A stretch of DNA of 64,000 nucleotides from positions 38,373 through 102,372 of the forward strand of contig JASANE010003305.1 in the NCBI GenBank assembly GCA_030248225.1, in the 5' to 3' direction. The position numbers and the translations under genes were made by a program. How positions within the stretch are numbered: the stretch's first letter is position 1; every line of letters begins with the position of its first letter. The notes beneath the pieces were generated by a model that was not told the origin of the DNA, made no database searches, and worked only from the letters and a program-made list of their open reading frames with translations. Shown one piece after another: positions 30,587-41,278 of the stretch. The DNA is from Trileptium ribeirensis (taxonomy: Eukaryota; Nematoda; Enoplea; Enoplida; Thoracostomopsidae).

Positions 30587-30786
30587 GAAAAACAAAATTA
30601 CACGTTTGGTGAGGTGCCAAAATGCCGAAAACACTATCCTACCCTTACAGATGTGTTAAAATGTCGAAAACACTACTACGCCCCTACGGGTGTGTTAAAA
30701 TATCCGAAAACACCATTATACCCTTACGGGTGTGTTAAAATGCCCGAAAATACTATCATGCCCTTACGGGTGCGTTAAAATATCGA

Positions 30787-31045
30787 AAACAAACACAGGA
30801 AAACAAAAAAAAAAAAAAAAAAAGACACAACACACAAACACACCCGCCAAAAAAAAAAACCCCAAAAACAACCCCCCCCACACCCCCAAAAAAAAAAAAA
30901 CAAAAAAAAAAAAAAAACACCAAAAACAAAAAAAAAAAACAAAAAAAACAAAAAAAACAAAACAAAACAAAAAACACAACAAAAAAAAAACAAAAACAAA
31001 AAACAAAAAACCAAAAAAAACCAAAACAAAACAAACACAACCAAT
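30787..31045. repeat. Almost pure A/C low-complexity tract
   Basis: From about 30847 to 31043 the plus strand contains only A and C, in irregular A-runs broken by single C; G occurs four times between 30798 and 30846. It starts exactly where the Polinton end should meet host DNA. Long ORFs on either strand here (K/T/N-rich or F/V/C-rich) are by-products. Real simple repeat and assembly or base-calling artefact are both possible. Confidence 0.8.
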
Positions 31046-31770
31046 AGCCTGACTAAATTAAATTGAGCCTATTGATCGGTTAATCAAAATTTAGACTGCC
31101 ATTCGATTAATAAAAATTTAGCAAATCACTTGACCAACCAAAATTTAAGTTATCTCGATAAAACAAAATTTAGCCAATCGTTCGACGATTTGAAGTTTAG
31201 CGCGTCGTTTGACTAAACAAAACGTAGCTTATCGCGCTCAACTAAACCAAAATTCAGACGAACACATATAAAACGATCAAAGATGAATAGATTATGATAG
31301 TTAATCAAAATAATTTAACATGCCATATTTTTAAATCTTTAAAACCTCTGCAGTTACTCGACTAATAAAAGTTTAGCTTATTGCTGGACCAATAAATATT
31401 TATCAGGTCCCTTGACTTTCCAAAATTTCGACTGTCGCTCGAGTAATCAAAATTTAGCGTGTCGTTCGACTAATAAATTTAACCTATTGATTGATTAATC
31501 AAAATTTCATTTCAAAATTTAGCTTATCGCTTGATATAACAAAACTTAGCCTGTCGTTCGACAAACTATTCTTTAGTATATCACTTGACTAATCAAAAAC
31601 TAGTCTTTCGTCAACTAATCACAATTTACCCTATAGCTCAACTAAACCAAAATTCAGATAAAAATATGTAACACTGTCAAAGATAGACTCTGATGGTTAA
31701 TCAGAATAATTTATTAAACCACATGTTTAACTCTTTAAAAAATCCGCAATCGTTCGATAGCTACTAATTA
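31046..31770 (+). repeat. Degenerate ~30-bp satellite with a ~400-bp higher-order unit
   Basis: Many blocks of TCGACTAA.CAAAATTTAGCCTATCG type. A longer segment beginning AACTAAACCAAAATTCAGA and holding CAAAGAT..A and GGTTAATCA.AATAATTTA recurs at about 31240-31345 and 31637-31750. Confidence 0.75.
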
Positions 31771-34189
31771 CGTTTCAATGTGTTGTGCAAACTAAATTAA
31801 ACGAATACTGTACAATTGTGCGCGTGTTGTTCTCTTGCTTTGCGAGGAGCACTAATAATCCGAGCAATAGCTCCAAAATACCTCAGTGGGGAGTAAACGC
31901 GACTTTCGCCCAGGTTCTAATTATTATTATTAGATACTTGAACCGCAAGTTAATTCAGGACATGAAGGGTTAATTGGAAATATTAATTTATTATAAATTA
32001 TAATAGCATTATTATAAATCATTTAAGTATAATCACATATAAAGTTTCCTAGTAATTTTCTATAAAATATATCATTCAAGCGGCACCGTTTGAACCACTA
32101 TACATTCATTACAATATTATAGTTGTAAAATAATGCTACATGTTGGAGTTCAATTTTTTTGAATTTTTAAATAATTATGACATAGCAGCAAGATTATATG
32201 AGTTATTAATAATCCTAAAAAGGGCTAATGATTTGCTTTGAATATATACTAACATTCACTTCCATTTTGCATCGGACTGTAAAAATGAATCGGTAAAAAT
32301 AAGTCAAATAAGTAACACAATCGAAGTATTTATGCCACCATTCAGCAGTATTATCTGATTTTCTCAAGTACAGGAGCGTAACTACGAGCTGTAAACTAGA
32401 GGGAGGTCCGAACAAAATTACCAATTGACAACTGGATGGAACGTAAGGCGTCGAATTGAGGCATAATATAAATGTTCAATAGTAACGTGATTGGTGATTC
32501 ACAAAATTGGGGCTCGAACATTTAAAGAGAACCCCTAATAGCCGATGTTGATGGGACCATGACTAAATATCTTGCAGTCCTCATATTATGCCAATTATTA
32601 AGAAATAATTTATGTATTTTTTAGTTTAACTATGTTAATTTTGTAGCATAATGATGCTATTGAAGAACTAAAGTGTTTAACATAAGCTTAAAATTAATAC
32701 GAATTACACTTTTAAAGCATAATAAGTTGCGGCGGTCACGTTATAATGTACCCTACGTTTGGAACCTATGGAGACCACGCAGTCTAAGGGACACTGTCGG
32801 CAACAGGGTGTATAACTCACCCGATGCTTTTATACATTTTTTCAAAGGTATAAAGCTATTAATATTGTCACATCTCGATGGTGTCAAGCACACCGTGCCT
32901 TTTTTCAGTTTTATTGACAGTGTGCGGGATTATTTCTTCAACATTCATATGACCTAGATACAGATATCGAGAATTTAAACAAGGCTACACATCACAATTG
33001 ACTAATAAGCCGCATTAGCTACAGACGGTGTCCGTAATAATTAATTCGCAAAAATTGGTAGCTAAGGGTGTGAACGACACTGTAAAGATAAAATGTAGTA
33101 GCTAGGAGTATGTCGTACACCCTCGGCAGTTGATTTACAGTATAGGTGTCACCCTCACCGTCTATACGGTAGGGTCCCGACTACAGGAAGACAAAAGTTC
33201 GAAACATCGGGGACATTATAACGTGAATGCCGCATAAGGCTCAAATGATTTTATCATTAGCATAATAAACCTCAAATATTTTTATCATCAATAGTGTTTA
33301 ATATTACGCGTATAAACTCTTGCTTAAACTTTGCAGTAAACATAATTATAATTTAAAATAAGCAAAATTATGTCAGATTAAGCATAAAGCAATGCCAAAT
33401 ATATTGAACATATGCATTTTCTGTGAATAGATGTATTGATTAAATAGCAGCACGTCAGCCTTTTGAACTCCCACTACTAAGTCTAGATTGTGTCTCTCGT
33501 CCCGATGTGGGCTTCACACAGATCTCTAGTATATAGTTTTGAAAGCTGTATTATCTACATTCGGCCATATCGATATGCGTCACAAAAACCAAGCGGCCTC
33601 TATGGAGGAGGGAGGTAGCATGTCGCAAGGGTGACTCTCAATTGCTAATAGCAGGGTTTATATTAATCCGTATATACATTCTTGTTCTATATTTTTAATC
33701 CTTGAACCCAACTATCTCGTTGCGACTAAACGCTGAATCTGCTAAGATTGGGGTGAGCGGTCACAAGCAGATCAAGAGTGGGTACCCAAAATATGTTCAT
33801 TAGCTACATATATATTATATACATAAATATTTATGATTTCCGGGATTATATTTAAAGATAAATTGTTTATCTTGTCTTTACTTCAAATTTTGGAATTATT
33901 GTATATCCTGCCACAAAGATTTGTTAATGTAATCGAACTAGAGTTTTATGACGCAAGATAACAGAGAGAGTAACATTTGTACAAAACGTAGAACAATGCT
34001 AAAAACTTACAGTATGTAAAATAGTTGACATTCCAAGGAAGTTTCAAGATGTGTAGTTCTGCTTTTAAACGAACGCGTTCCTGCATTGCCTAGGCTTTTT
34101 CGAGCCTGTAAATGTAATACAGCATGGGCGTAACAACAAACTGAAAACTGCTGCAGTGCGGGAATTCGAACACAACTACAAAATTACAA
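31771..34189. other. Intergenic; diverged SINE-like fragment at 31815-31915
   Basis: 31815-31915 aligns with 53050-53150 (TTCGC(T)T..CGAG...ACTAA...AGC..CTCAGTGG) and is probably a second copy of the tRNA-derived SINE described there. 32800-32990 shares GGTGTCAAG.ACAC.GTG.CTTTT with 42520-42620. No genes. Confidence 0.4.
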
Positions 34190-34560
34190 CGATGTGAAAT
34201 ATAGCTTGTCGAAACCAATTTATTAATTCATAACCAGCGGATATATAGGGTGTCGGAACCAAATTATAAAACCACAACGAAATAAAATATAGGGTACTCA
34301 AACCAAATTATAAAGTGGCAAGCAGATGAAATATAGCCAGCCCGAATCAATTATAAAATCAAATTACATAATTACAGGAAGATGAAATACAGGGTGTCCG
34401 AACTAAACTATACAATCACGAGACGAAACATATGGTATCCGAACCAAAGTATAAAAACACGACATGAAATATGGGGTGTCCGATCCAAAATATAAAATGA
34501 CAACAAGCTTGAATATACGGTGTCGCGTCCTAACCAAATTATAAAATGGCAAGTGCTGAA
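34190..34560 (+). repeat. Degenerate ~42-bp minisatellite
   Basis: Eight or nine diverged copies of GATGAAATATAGGGTGTCCG followed by AACCAAATTATAAAATCACAA. No coding potential. Confidence 0.7.
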
Positions 34561-37500
34561 ACGTGGAGGGGATCCGAAAAAATTATTATAAAATCATCCC
34601 AGGCTGGAAAGTGGCAATTGATCTTGCAATGCAAAGTGTAAACGTGCAGCGTAACCGAGATAAGTGTTGTTGGCAAGGGCCGGTTTGAAGTCGAACGGCC
34701 GGCCCTAGGCTGACGCTCCGACAGCGGTTCATCCAACAGCTCAACGACTGGGAGACGACAAATAAGCGGCTAACTTGAAAAAAGCTTCTTGTACTACGAT
34801 ATTAATTAAATATTCGTGTAAATACTTCTTCTTTTGAAATACTTCTTCTTATTTATTGAAAAATCTGAAGGCTTACACAATGTGCTATAGCAAGTACCGA
34901 ACCTCGTGCATAAGCTGATTATAGCAGGACGGTTTTAGATTTGGTGCTAGGCGATCATTAAACGTTGACGCACATTAGTTTAGCAACACAAATATATATT
35001 TTTATATGCTTAAATATGACATGATGGTACTAGCGCCGTACAAAATCTTTGCATGTTGGCTATATAGAATTGTACATGCATCAAAAAGTTCAAGTAGTGT
35101 GGTTTTTAATTTACTTGGTATACAGTAGTAAACGTATAGCCGCAGCCGGCCGAGGGAAGGCCCAAACTGCTGACCAACGACTTTGCCAACTGTCAAAGGC
35201 CAAATATTCTTAACGGCAGGCCGACGGCCATTAACGGTAGTGGGAGGATTTGCAGCCGTTAACGCCAGAAAACTGTCAGCGACCGGCCATTTAACAACAG
35301 ACGGAAAACCATCAGCAGGCCGGCCGTAACCTGGCCTATAGCTTTCACGGCCGTTGCTCAACACTATTGATAAGTGATTGACAAATCTGTGTATGAATGA
35401 ACATTCATACGGCCCCCAGCAACTACATTTGTGGTGATTATGAATTAGATTATTCATTGTCTTAGAAAGCGCGAAAACGATGTCACACCCTTTTCGAAAC
35501 AGCCACGTGTAATTCGTTTTAGCTAATAAACAGGTTGCGTGCAATCTAAATACCATTCCATCTCCAAGTAAGTGCTAGTGAAAATGATAAAACCTTGATA
35601 CTTTTATATGTATTCGTCGGCATGTTTGTACTTATACTTTATAAGCCTAATACCGTACAGTTGATCGTTTTACGTTTAGTGTTTTAGCCGACATAACACA
35701 ATATATTTAGGCTTGAGACACAAATAATATATATATATACTATTAAATTATCATATACTGCCTGACTGATTCCGAACGCACCAGTCTGTATTTTTGTGTG
35801 TTGGTGACTCGTTACAATGACAGACGAATGCTGGCAAAAGTTAACTTTTTACAATTCAATTTATGCTTGTGAAACTAAATTATAGTCATAATATTCTAAC
35901 CGACAAAAGCAACACACTAAAACTTGCCGCATGTCGTCTGGCCAACAGGTAAATCGCGTGAGCCTGTATTTATTATCTATACATTTAAACAGGACAAGAA
36001 ATATTTATGAAAAATAAATATATATACATAGTAATAAATATATATTTATAAATTCCGTGTACATGTATATTAATAATATACATTTTATATATCAGAAGTG
36101 CGCATAATTGGTTGAAAAAGCAGTTTTGCTGTATACATTTAAGTACATAAAATGAAAAAATATATTGTGAGAATGAACAGAACGTAATACCTTCATCTCA
36201 TGTATCGGGACACGATCAATGTGATAATGTTTGAAACCATGACTCTAATGTATTGAGCTCTCAGAAGAGTCTAATCGGTCAGAAAATACTAGTTTTTGTT
36301 CGCTAATATTAGATTTGTTCGCGAACAGAATTTTGCCGGATTAGAATTAACAAGGGCTTTAGTTCGCGAAGACTAATTGATAAGTAATATGACCGTTCGT
36401 TTATGACGTCGCAGTTACATTAAATTTAGTTATATTGCGAACGGAGATCGCTCCGAAGCAGTGGATGTGGATTCCACATCGAGAACTGGAAAATAGAACA
36501 GTTAGCGTGGTCACCTAAAGTTTATTCTATCAGCGAGTATTTTTAGTGATGAACAGGCGTAATTATGGTACCTGCATCAATTTGAGGTACGACGTGTAAT
36601 TTATATATACTTATTACCTGACTATGTACATACTAAGTGCCTTGATCGATGGATCTCCAACTGCCCCGAAAACTAAAATTTAATTAATTATATTTAAAAG
36701 AAACTAAAAAGCCGAAACATTGGTGCGTCATTTAAAAGTTCGGGAGATGTGAGAAAGCTGGGGATACGAAATTGGGACTTAGATTTCCTGGCCAGTGGTT
36801 TACATCTTTATGTTACCTAAGTTTTGGAAAGAATGCATCTGCATATCCCCATGTGCCTATGAAGCAAAACAAAAGTAAAAAATCTAGCTATGTAATATTC
36901 ACATTTAAAATTATATATTTAAACCGCTATGATAGCAATACGAATGGAAATTCGTTTGGACCGTCGACGTCGAACTTACATTTAATTTGGTGATAGCGGA
37001 AACTAATAAAACACATGCACAACTTCGGGTATTGTGTGTTGTGCGCTGCGAAATTTAACGACACTACTTTGTATGAAACAGTGGCAAAGTTGAAAATTAT
37101 AGTTTTAAACACGACTTATTCATCTTAGAAATTTTTGTTTTCGCCTTAAATGTGGTAGCGCAAAGCCGAAACGTGCCATTTTCAGTTGGTAAGTACACTA
37201 GATGTTTATTAGACTTGTAAAAAAACTTCATAAAATTACATAAGCGAACCACGCAATCACAATATAATTTTGATCCAACATCGTGTGACGACGAAAGATA
37301 TATAATAAAAACTTTGATTATTATTTCTAACCGTGTGATTAAAAATTAAAACGTTGCCAATAACCAAAACGCTAAGATTCTCGATGGTACTCTACAGCGA
37401 TATTCTACCTACAACATTTCCAACTGTAATTTCTAAAACCTTGGCAAAACACCTACTTATTAACTATTATAACTAAACATAGCCAGAATCTGTCTTTAGT

Positions 37501-38889
37501 AAAATAGCTACGCTAGCAAAATATACCTGTATTTTTCTTTCGAATAGATGATAGAAGGTAAAATTGGTAAAAACAGGCTTCCACTAAATAATAGTTAACA
37601 TCCACCGATATAACTAATAAATAATTCATTACATAATGATAGTTTTATTATGAAATCAAGTAATGTTTTGAACAATCTAAGCCTATATTAGCTTTATACA
37701 GACAGTGATATTGGGAAAACAACAAAACGGCCTACCTAGTCGTACAAATTATGTGCAGATAATACAAGGTGTAATTAAAATTTTATTGAGCACATCTGTT
37801 AAACATCGACTGCTTGTTATATGCAAACTAAGCGCTAAAATATTAAACAAGCTCATATAAAAGCTATGTATTAAGGTATGGTATATAATTATAAAAAAAT
37901 TGTATATAACTGGGAGGACCATTTTATCTGCATCAAAACAACCAAAAAATGCTTAAACAGGCTTTTAAGATCATTTATTGCACAAGTAAACAAGTTATCC
38001 TACATACCCAATAGCTATAAATATTGTATCATAAGATTCCTACTGGCTTCTTATGTCGAAATACGTTTTTTATTGAAAATATATATGCGTCATTACACAT
38101 TAATATCTTATTATTCTAAAAAGATGTTGCCCGTTTTAAATTTTGCCTCCAACATAATAGTTTAGCATTCATTGATCGGAAGAGTTTTTCATCAGGTCAA
38201 CTATTCAGTGGCGTTGGTTTTAGCAAATACAAGTATATATGTACTAGATAATCTTGAGAGCGTAGGTGCAGAATGGCTAGGAATTGCTAAGGACCCAGTG
38301 TCACGACAGCGAAAACGTGGTGTCTAGGTTAGGCATGAATTGACCAGACCTATGCATCATCTCTGTTATAATCCCAATGCTGACAAAAGCTAGCGAGACT
38401 CGTGACCTTAAGCAAAGGTGCTCAAACATCTGTTAGACACTGCAAAAGTCATAAAATGTTGCTGAGTGTTTTGTTTGCTTCATCAAATTTAATTTGGTAC
38501 AAACACAAAAAATGACGATACAGCACAGAATATATACCACTAAAATCCTTATTATGATGTACTAACATAAACGTCCGAAGCTGTCGCAGTCATGGTTAAC
38601 AGAAAGTATTATACGTTACTACCGATTGGTGTATACAACACATTAATTTCGAAATCCCAAATTTCCCTTTTTACTGGGAATGGTAAAACAAACTAAATAT
38701 CTGACAAGCTGATCATTTATGTTCATACCTATATGCACAATAGAAATATTTGCATAATTTAATTGCACTATATTAAAACAACGTATTAAACTGTATCGTT
38801 CAACATCTTATGTCTATCAGAATTAGGTAACCTAATAAATATTAATTACATAACATATCAACTCCAAAAATTATTGTCAAGCTTGTGCC
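34561..38889. other. AT-rich intergenic DNA
   Basis: One 184-codon minus-strand frame (35002-35556) overlaps GGCCG-rich imperfect repeats around 35140-35340 and shows no recognisable domain; I do not call it a gene. Otherwise nothing. Confidence 0.45.
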
Positions 38890-39179
38890 AAAATTATATA
38901 AGTAATTATTCAAGGAATAACAGCAACAGTTTGAGGGCTTTGATATTGAGCTTAGGATTACAGTGACTAATGAGTAAATAAATTTTCTAGGTTGCGTAAT
39001 AAGGCGTCCGAACTACGGCTGTGTACGGTTACCTGCGCAGTGATCTTAAAACCATCAGATTATGCTACGGCATTATATACATTGAGTAAAATTATGGTAA
39101 ACAGCTTAATTTTTAGCTGTTTATTATTCAGGGTTTTACCAGTTCTGGCTGATTGACCTGAATGCTCTGAAATCCTATT

Positions 39180-40016
39180 GCATAATAATGTCGGCGGGAT
39201 GAGCCGATGTAGTCCGTTTCACAAACGGAACAGTGATATTTATAAACCACATAGGATCTCAATACTTCAGGTATCTGGTCTTTAAAAACAAAAGAATGTT
39301 TCAGCTTTTACCAGTTTGGAAAATAACCCTTATTTTAACATCAAGGAAAGCCATTTTTAATCTATGAACGAAGCGTTTTCTATGATTGTTTGATTAGTCA
39401 CCTATGAACGGTACTTTGACGACAATGTTCTTTAATTTGGACGAATCCGTTACAGGTGTCAACTTTGAGCTATTTCATCAACAATTGTGCTGTTTGGAGC
39501 GTTTGCCCATTTGTTGAAGAATTGTGTAATAAAGTTATCAATGACCTTATCGGGATAACTGTTATTTTTGAAGAATTCCTTAAGAAATTGTACTTCATTG
39601 TGTATGATGTTAAAGTTAGAGCTGATTTGATATGCTCGAATGAGCAAACCGCTTATAAGGACTGTTTTGTATTTGCCAAATACGAAGGAATCATATTTAG
39701 TGAGTAGGAACGTGAAAGTTGGTTTTCAATAGACAGACGTAGAGATATTGTCATTGCGGTTAACGATATTAGTGTCCAAAAACTGAATATATCCTTGGGT
39801 TTCTTTTTCCATTGTGAACTTAATTGTATTACGTTGCGCATTGAGGTATTGTAAGAACAGTTTTGTATATGCTTCTTTTTGAAAAATCGTAAAAGTATCG
39901 TCTACGTATCTGCAATAGAAGAGCGGTTTATATGTTGTTGGGCAATTATTAAGCCATTTGGCTTCTGACTTATTCATAAAAATGTTAGCTAGAGTAGGAC
40001 CTAACGGCGAGCCCAT
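39180..40016 (-). pseudogene. PLE reverse transcriptase/GIY-YIG fragment, left arm
   Basis: From GVAMGSPLGPTLANIFMNK and YCRYVDDTF (RT motifs, 39890-40016) through FLDTNIVNRN (39726 area) to the endonuclease region around 39190-39260. The frame is broken at least twice (stops between 39653 and 39840). It keeps the G after GVAM where the right arm has S. Confidence 0.75.
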
Positions 40017-40034
40017 AGCGACTCCTTCGATCTG

Positions 40035-41127
40035 TTGCTAAACTTTGTTGTTCAACAAGAAGCTGATGTTTTTAACGCAAGCGCTACAAAGTTTACAACT
40101 TCTTGTTCAACAAGCTTCTTGTTCAACAACAGAGTTTACCAACAGATCGAAGGAGTTGCTATGAGCTCGCCGTTAGGTCCTACCCTGGCTAACATTTTTA
40201 TGAATAAGTTAGAAGCCAAATGGCTTAATAATTGCCCAACAACATATATACCGCTCTTCTATTGCAGGTGCGTAGACGATACCTTCACGGTCTTCCAAAA
40301 AGAAGCAGATACTGAATTGTTCTTATAAAACCTCAATGCGCAACATAATACAATTAAGTTCAGAACGGAACAAGAAACCCAAGGATCTATTTAGTTTTTG
40401 GACACTACTATCGTTAACCGCAATGGCAATATCTCTACGTCTGTCTATCGAAAACAAACTTTCACATTCCTACCCACTAACTATGATTCGTTCCTATTTG
40501 ACAAATGCAAAAGCTGTTTGCTATTTCGAGCATATCAAATCAATGTTAACTATAAGATCATACACAACGAAGTACGATTTCTTAAGCAATTGTTCAAAAA
40601 TAATGGTTATCCCGATAAGGCCATTGATAACTCTATTACAAAATTCTTCAACAAATGGGCACACGCTCCAAACAACACAATTGTTGATGCAAATGGCTCA
40701 AAGTTGACAACTGCAACGGATTCGTCCGAATTAAAGAACATTGCCGTCAAATTACCGTTCATAGGTGACTTATCGAACAATCATAGAAAACGCTTCGTTC
40801 ATAGATTAAAAATGGCTTTCCTTAGTGTTCAAATAAGGGATATTTTCCAAACTGGGAAAAGCTGAAACATTCTTTTGTTTTAAAGACCAGATACCTAAAG
40901 TATTGATATCCTATGTGGTTTATAAATACAACTGTTCCGTTTGCGAAACGGACTACACCGGCTCATCCCGCCGACATTTATGCACTAGAATTTCAGAGCT
41001 TTCAGGTCAATCAGCCAGAACTGGTAAAACCCTAAATAACAAGAACCTAAAAATTCAGCAATTTACCGCCATTCTACTCAATGTAATGAACTTGGCACAA
41101 TCTGATGATATTAAGATCACTGCGTAG
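40035..41127 (+). pseudogene. PLE reverse transcriptase/GIY-YIG fragment, right arm
   Basis: RT motifs IEGVAMSSPLGPTLANIF (40150 area) and YCRCVDDTF (40260 area, the Y.DD box), a shift near 40330-40400, then FRAYQI, FLKQLFKNNGYP and FFNKWAHAP. A TGA at about 40863 separates the C-terminal GIY-YIG part, VVYKYNCSVCETDYTGSSRRHL (40910-40990). GIY-YIG is the hallmark endonuclease of canonical PLEs. Several stops and shifts; inactive. Confidence 0.8.
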
Positions 41128-41278
41128 GTAAACGTACACAGCCATAGTTCGGACGCCTTATTACACAACCTAGAAAATTTACTCATTAGGCACAGTAATC
41201 CTAAGCTCAACAATATGAAAGCCCTCAAACCGTTGCTGTTATTGCCTGAATCATTACTTATATAATTTTGGCACAAAT

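Larger units (their letters stand above)
17919..30785 (-). mobile_element. Integrated Polinton/Maverick (adintovirus-like) element, fossil
   Basis: About 12.9 kb bounded by ~720-bp inverted repeats. Its minus-strand genes form the Polinton hallmark set: protein-primed PolB, retroviral-type integrase with chromodomain, packaging ATPase, double-jelly-roll major capsid and single-jelly-roll minor capsid protein. It is smaller than many Polintons (15-20 kb) and lacks a recognisable protease. Five genes carry stops or frameshifts, so it is a dead copy. The two TIR proteins differ at only a few residues, so insertion was not ancient. The exact ends are uncertain: the left flank is C8 and the right flank becomes an A/C tract, and no 6-bp target duplication is visible. 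Confidence 0.93.
30062..30785. repeat. Right terminal inverted repeat
   Basis: Reverse complement of 17919-18633, from TGGCAGGGATGAAATG to TTAAAATATCG. It includes the outward ORF, poly(A) signal and a four-copy ~40-bp array (30617-30785) of the form CGAAAACACTA...CCCTTAC.G.TGTGTTAAAAT. Confidence 0.92.
38890..41278. mobile_element. Penelope-like element arranged as a large palindrome
   Basis: Two ~1.15-kb copies of the 3' part of a Penelope-like retroelement point away from each other around a centre near 40085. The outer limits match: TTGTGCCAAAATTATA at about 38890 and its complement ending at 41278. Both arms carry the PLE reverse transcriptase and GIY-YIG coding text (described separately). 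Inverted, partially truncated arrangements are known for PLEs. Confidence 0.8.

Noticed and set aside
30732..31052. Lysine/threonine-rich plus-strand and phenylalanine-rich minus-strand open frames of 86-106 codons
   Set aside because: They exist only because the tract is almost entirely A and C; no start context or domain.
35002..35556. 184-codon minus-strand frame as a gene
   Set aside because: Overlaps GGCCG-rich imperfect repeats and has no recognisable domain, splice or promoter context.
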